From Paragordius varius (Eukaryota; Nematomorpha): 64,000 nt of DNA. This document shows, piece after piece, positions 61,613 to 64,000 of this stretch. The translations under genes and the position numbers were made by a program. Each line of letters opens with the position of its first letter. Positions within the stretch are counted from its first letter, which is position 1. Under the pieces are notes generated by a model. It ran no database searches. It saw only the letters and a program-made list of their open reading frames with translations, and had not been told where the DNA came from. The stretch lies in NCBI GenBank assembly GCA_964247055.1, contig OZ176053.1, positions 11,842,001 through 11,906,000 on the forward strand, read 5' to 3'.

Positions 61613-64000
61613 TGTTAATTGATCATCACTAGAATTAATGTCCTTACTCTCAAACGAGGGAGACGTATATATTATTGTATACTCAGGTATCAGCATTTTA
61701 ACCTCTAGCCTTTTTAAATTGATTTTATATGTGTTTTTTTATTTGTACAAATTCATTTTTTTATAAAAAAACAGGATACAACAAATTTTTACGTATTAGA
61801 ATAATAAGCTATCATCCGTAAATTTAAAAAGTGAACGAAACTAGAACCATGATAGATTTTAATACATCAGTTAGCTAATATAAGTCTAGACAAATTGATA
61901 TATTAGATTTGAATACATTATTGATGACCATCTAGTATTTGGATTATATTATTGTATCACTTTTGTATTTAACAGGCACACGTTAACCTTGGCTCAAACA
62001 TGCAAATATTATATACCCAAAAAGTATATAAACATCGCAAATTTTATATAATTTAGTTTTAATTTATCTCAATAAATCTTTGTAAGGTTATAATATTCTA
62101 TTTTGTTAACACACTCAATTCATGTTGCATCAGTTATTTTGTATTTGAATATTATATATATATTTCGTGTTAAAGCTTATCTGTTGTTGAGAATAACCAT
62201 TGTGCAACGTCTACGCAAATAAGGCATGCACACATAAAAAGTACTTGTGATATAATAGCCAGTCACTTTTTTATTTTGGTTTTCTTTTTATCGCTCAACT
62301 CTATTTTAATATACCATATTGCTATACGTGAATAAATCAACTTTACATTTGGTGCCGTGTTAGCTTTCAATGAGCCAAGCGTTGGACATTTCAAAACTGA
62401 TTTTGGAGCCTTTTAAGGAACCGATGAATTTTACGCAATATATACGTCACATCAGGATCTTAAATTCCAAAAATATCGAATCTAATGACACCACAATGAA
62501 ACGCACCTTTCTCGCTTTCGGCGGTATTCAAGTAATAATGAAAATCGAAACTTTAGCATACCCAAAACTCATAGATGACATGGAATGGGAGGAAATTGCA
62601 ACCTTGGCTACTCAGATATATTCACCAATCAGCAGCCTATGGTTAAATCGAGTTGAATTCTTCCGATTAAAAAAATGACAGATGAATCAGTCATGGATTT
62701 CCTGGAACGTCTGAAAGCAAAGTGTGAAGCCGGGAAATTTGAAGGGGATATTCAGTCAAAATTACGCGATTTATTCCTGGTAGGTCTTGAAAATCCCAGA
62801 GTCGAACGCGAAATTCAATCCAAATATCCAGATGGCAAAAAGGACGGGGGTCCGGTAACCCTTCAAGCGATTGTAGACATCGCTTATTCCTATGAATTAG
62901 AAGATAAAAAGGTTCACAACATCAGAGATAATAATGATATGAACAATAATAATACCAGTGAACTTCCTTCAAGTATCCAACCAGTTGTTAATGATAATAA
63001 TACAATCAATCAAATAACCCGAAAGCTATGTAGTAATTGTGGATATCGACATGGTTCCGCCACCTGTCCGGCAAAAGGAAAACGGTGTTTCAATTGCGAC
63101 AAATGGAATCATTTCAGCACAGTATGCAAGGCAACGTTCCGACGGCCGTCAATCCGCACCATGACTAGCCCGAACAACACCCCCCGGATTCAGGTATTAA
63201 TAAATAATATACCAACAACGTTTATCTACGATACGGGCGCCGAGGTATCCGTTATTGGCAAGCGCACTTGGGTAAATATTGGTCGACCTCGTTTGCTCCC
63301 AGCTCCAAATTTGCGAACCTACAATGATGGCCCAATAGAAGTACTCGGAAAATCGATGATTTCAGTGGTTTTGAACGAAGAGGAGAAGTGCCTGCCCTGC
63401 GTGGTGACGCAAACTAACCCGCCAGCCGTGTTCGGGATGAATTGGATGCGGGCGTTCCGGTTAGAATTCCCAAAAAATGTTTTTTCAGTTTTACATACGC
63501 AAGCACCTAATAATAAAATGTTATTTGATTATTTTGACAAATTGTTTTCAGACGAGTTAGGTACTTTCAAGGGGCCCCCAATAAAATTATTTATCGACCC
63601 CGGGGCCAAACCTAAAGTTTTTCCTTGTCGTAGGGTACCTTTAACTCTAAAACCTTTAGTAGAAAATGAAATTGATAGATTAGTTAAACTCAAAATACTC
63701 CGACCTATCGATCCGACCCAAACCCCAATAACATGGGCCTCTCCCACAGTAAATATAGTTAAAGGAAATGGAGAAATTAGGATTTGTGCCGATTTCCGAA
63801 TTAGTATCAACCGTTATTTAGCAAAAGATTCTCATCTGATACCTACTTTTGACGAGTTGGCCACCAAAGTGGCAAATGGGATAATTTTTTCCACTTTAGA
63901 CCTGAAAGATGCTTACTTACAATTTCCGATAGACCGGGCGTCACAGACGCTAGTGACCATCACAACTCACAAAGGGTTTTATGCTTACCAGCGACTTCCA
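61613..64000 (+). mobile_element. Ty3/gypsy LTR retroelement, 5' part (continues past window)
   Basis: A candidate 5' LTR runs from TGTTAATTG at 61613 to TTACA at 62347. A primer-binding-like TGGTGCCGTG follows at 62350. Its limits are inferred because the 3' LTR is outside the window. Downstream come a gag region (from about 62370) with two Cys/His knuckles near 63030-63130 (the second CFNCDKWNHFSTVC) and an aspartic protease (YDTGAEVSVIG, about 63227). The first part of the reverse transcriptase follows (STLDLKDAYLQFPID, about 63892). The knuckle words resemble the mag lineage. Most of the visible part is open, with roughly one break, so it is much younger than the other elements here; treated as a fossil copy. 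Confidence 0.85.

Overview
The window is AT-rich genomic DNA from a bilaterian animal. It contains spliced muscle, ribosome-biogenesis, ubiquitin and sugar-transport genes, a nuclear tRNA-Trp, and a dense load of old transposons. Troponin T and the rotund/squeeze/LIN-29 zinc-finger protein point to a protostome. The C-terminal core of troponin T resembles ecdysozoan versions, so an ecdysozoan is the best guess, but I cannot name the species. A striking trait is bimodal intron size: seven introns are only 21-27 nt, while others in the same genes run to 3.3 kb.

Layout. 118-804: last two exons of an FN3-domain protein (+). 1.3-5.1 kb: a broken RTE-like LINE followed by a mariner relic. 5.1-11.6 kb: no recognisable gene. 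11.6-15.3 kb: two-exon zinc-finger gene of the rotund/squeeze/LIN-29 family (+), followed after only 39 nt by a compact Maf/ASMTL-type nucleotide pyrophosphatase (+, 15,389-16,092). 16.5-19 kb: nested MITEs and foldback elements. 20.2-28.8 kb: BOP1 (+, 16 exons), whose last intron carries a Penelope-like element with long inverted arms and a MITE inserted inside one arm. 29.6-30.6 kb: UBE2G1-type ubiquitin-conjugating enzyme (-), convergent with BOP1. 31-34 kb: LINE tail, a 0.9 kb foldback element and a Helitron fragment. 35.1-39.5 kb: troponin T (+) with two candidate alternative last exons. 40.1-42.1 kb: a 1.9 kb non-autonomous Helitron with an internal ~160-bp repeat array. 43.0-52.7 kb: class I GLUT-type sugar transporter (-, 11-12 exons). 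52.7-60 kb: gene-poor DNA with a broken hAT transposon. 60.2 kb: tRNA-Trp (-). 61.6 kb to the end: 5' part of a Ty3/gypsy LTR retroelement that runs off the window.

The host genes do not form one pathway. The only pair whose spacing suggests linked expression is the zinc-finger gene and the Maf gene. The transposons are mostly broken, often nested, and repeatedly sit inside introns. I found no clearly new multi-gene system. The observations most worth checking are the ultrashort introns (six of seven bring an in-frame stop if retained), the Penelope element with inverted arms and a hammerhead-like core, the alternative 3' exons of troponin T and of the sugar transporter, and a MITE family built from repeats of one short word.
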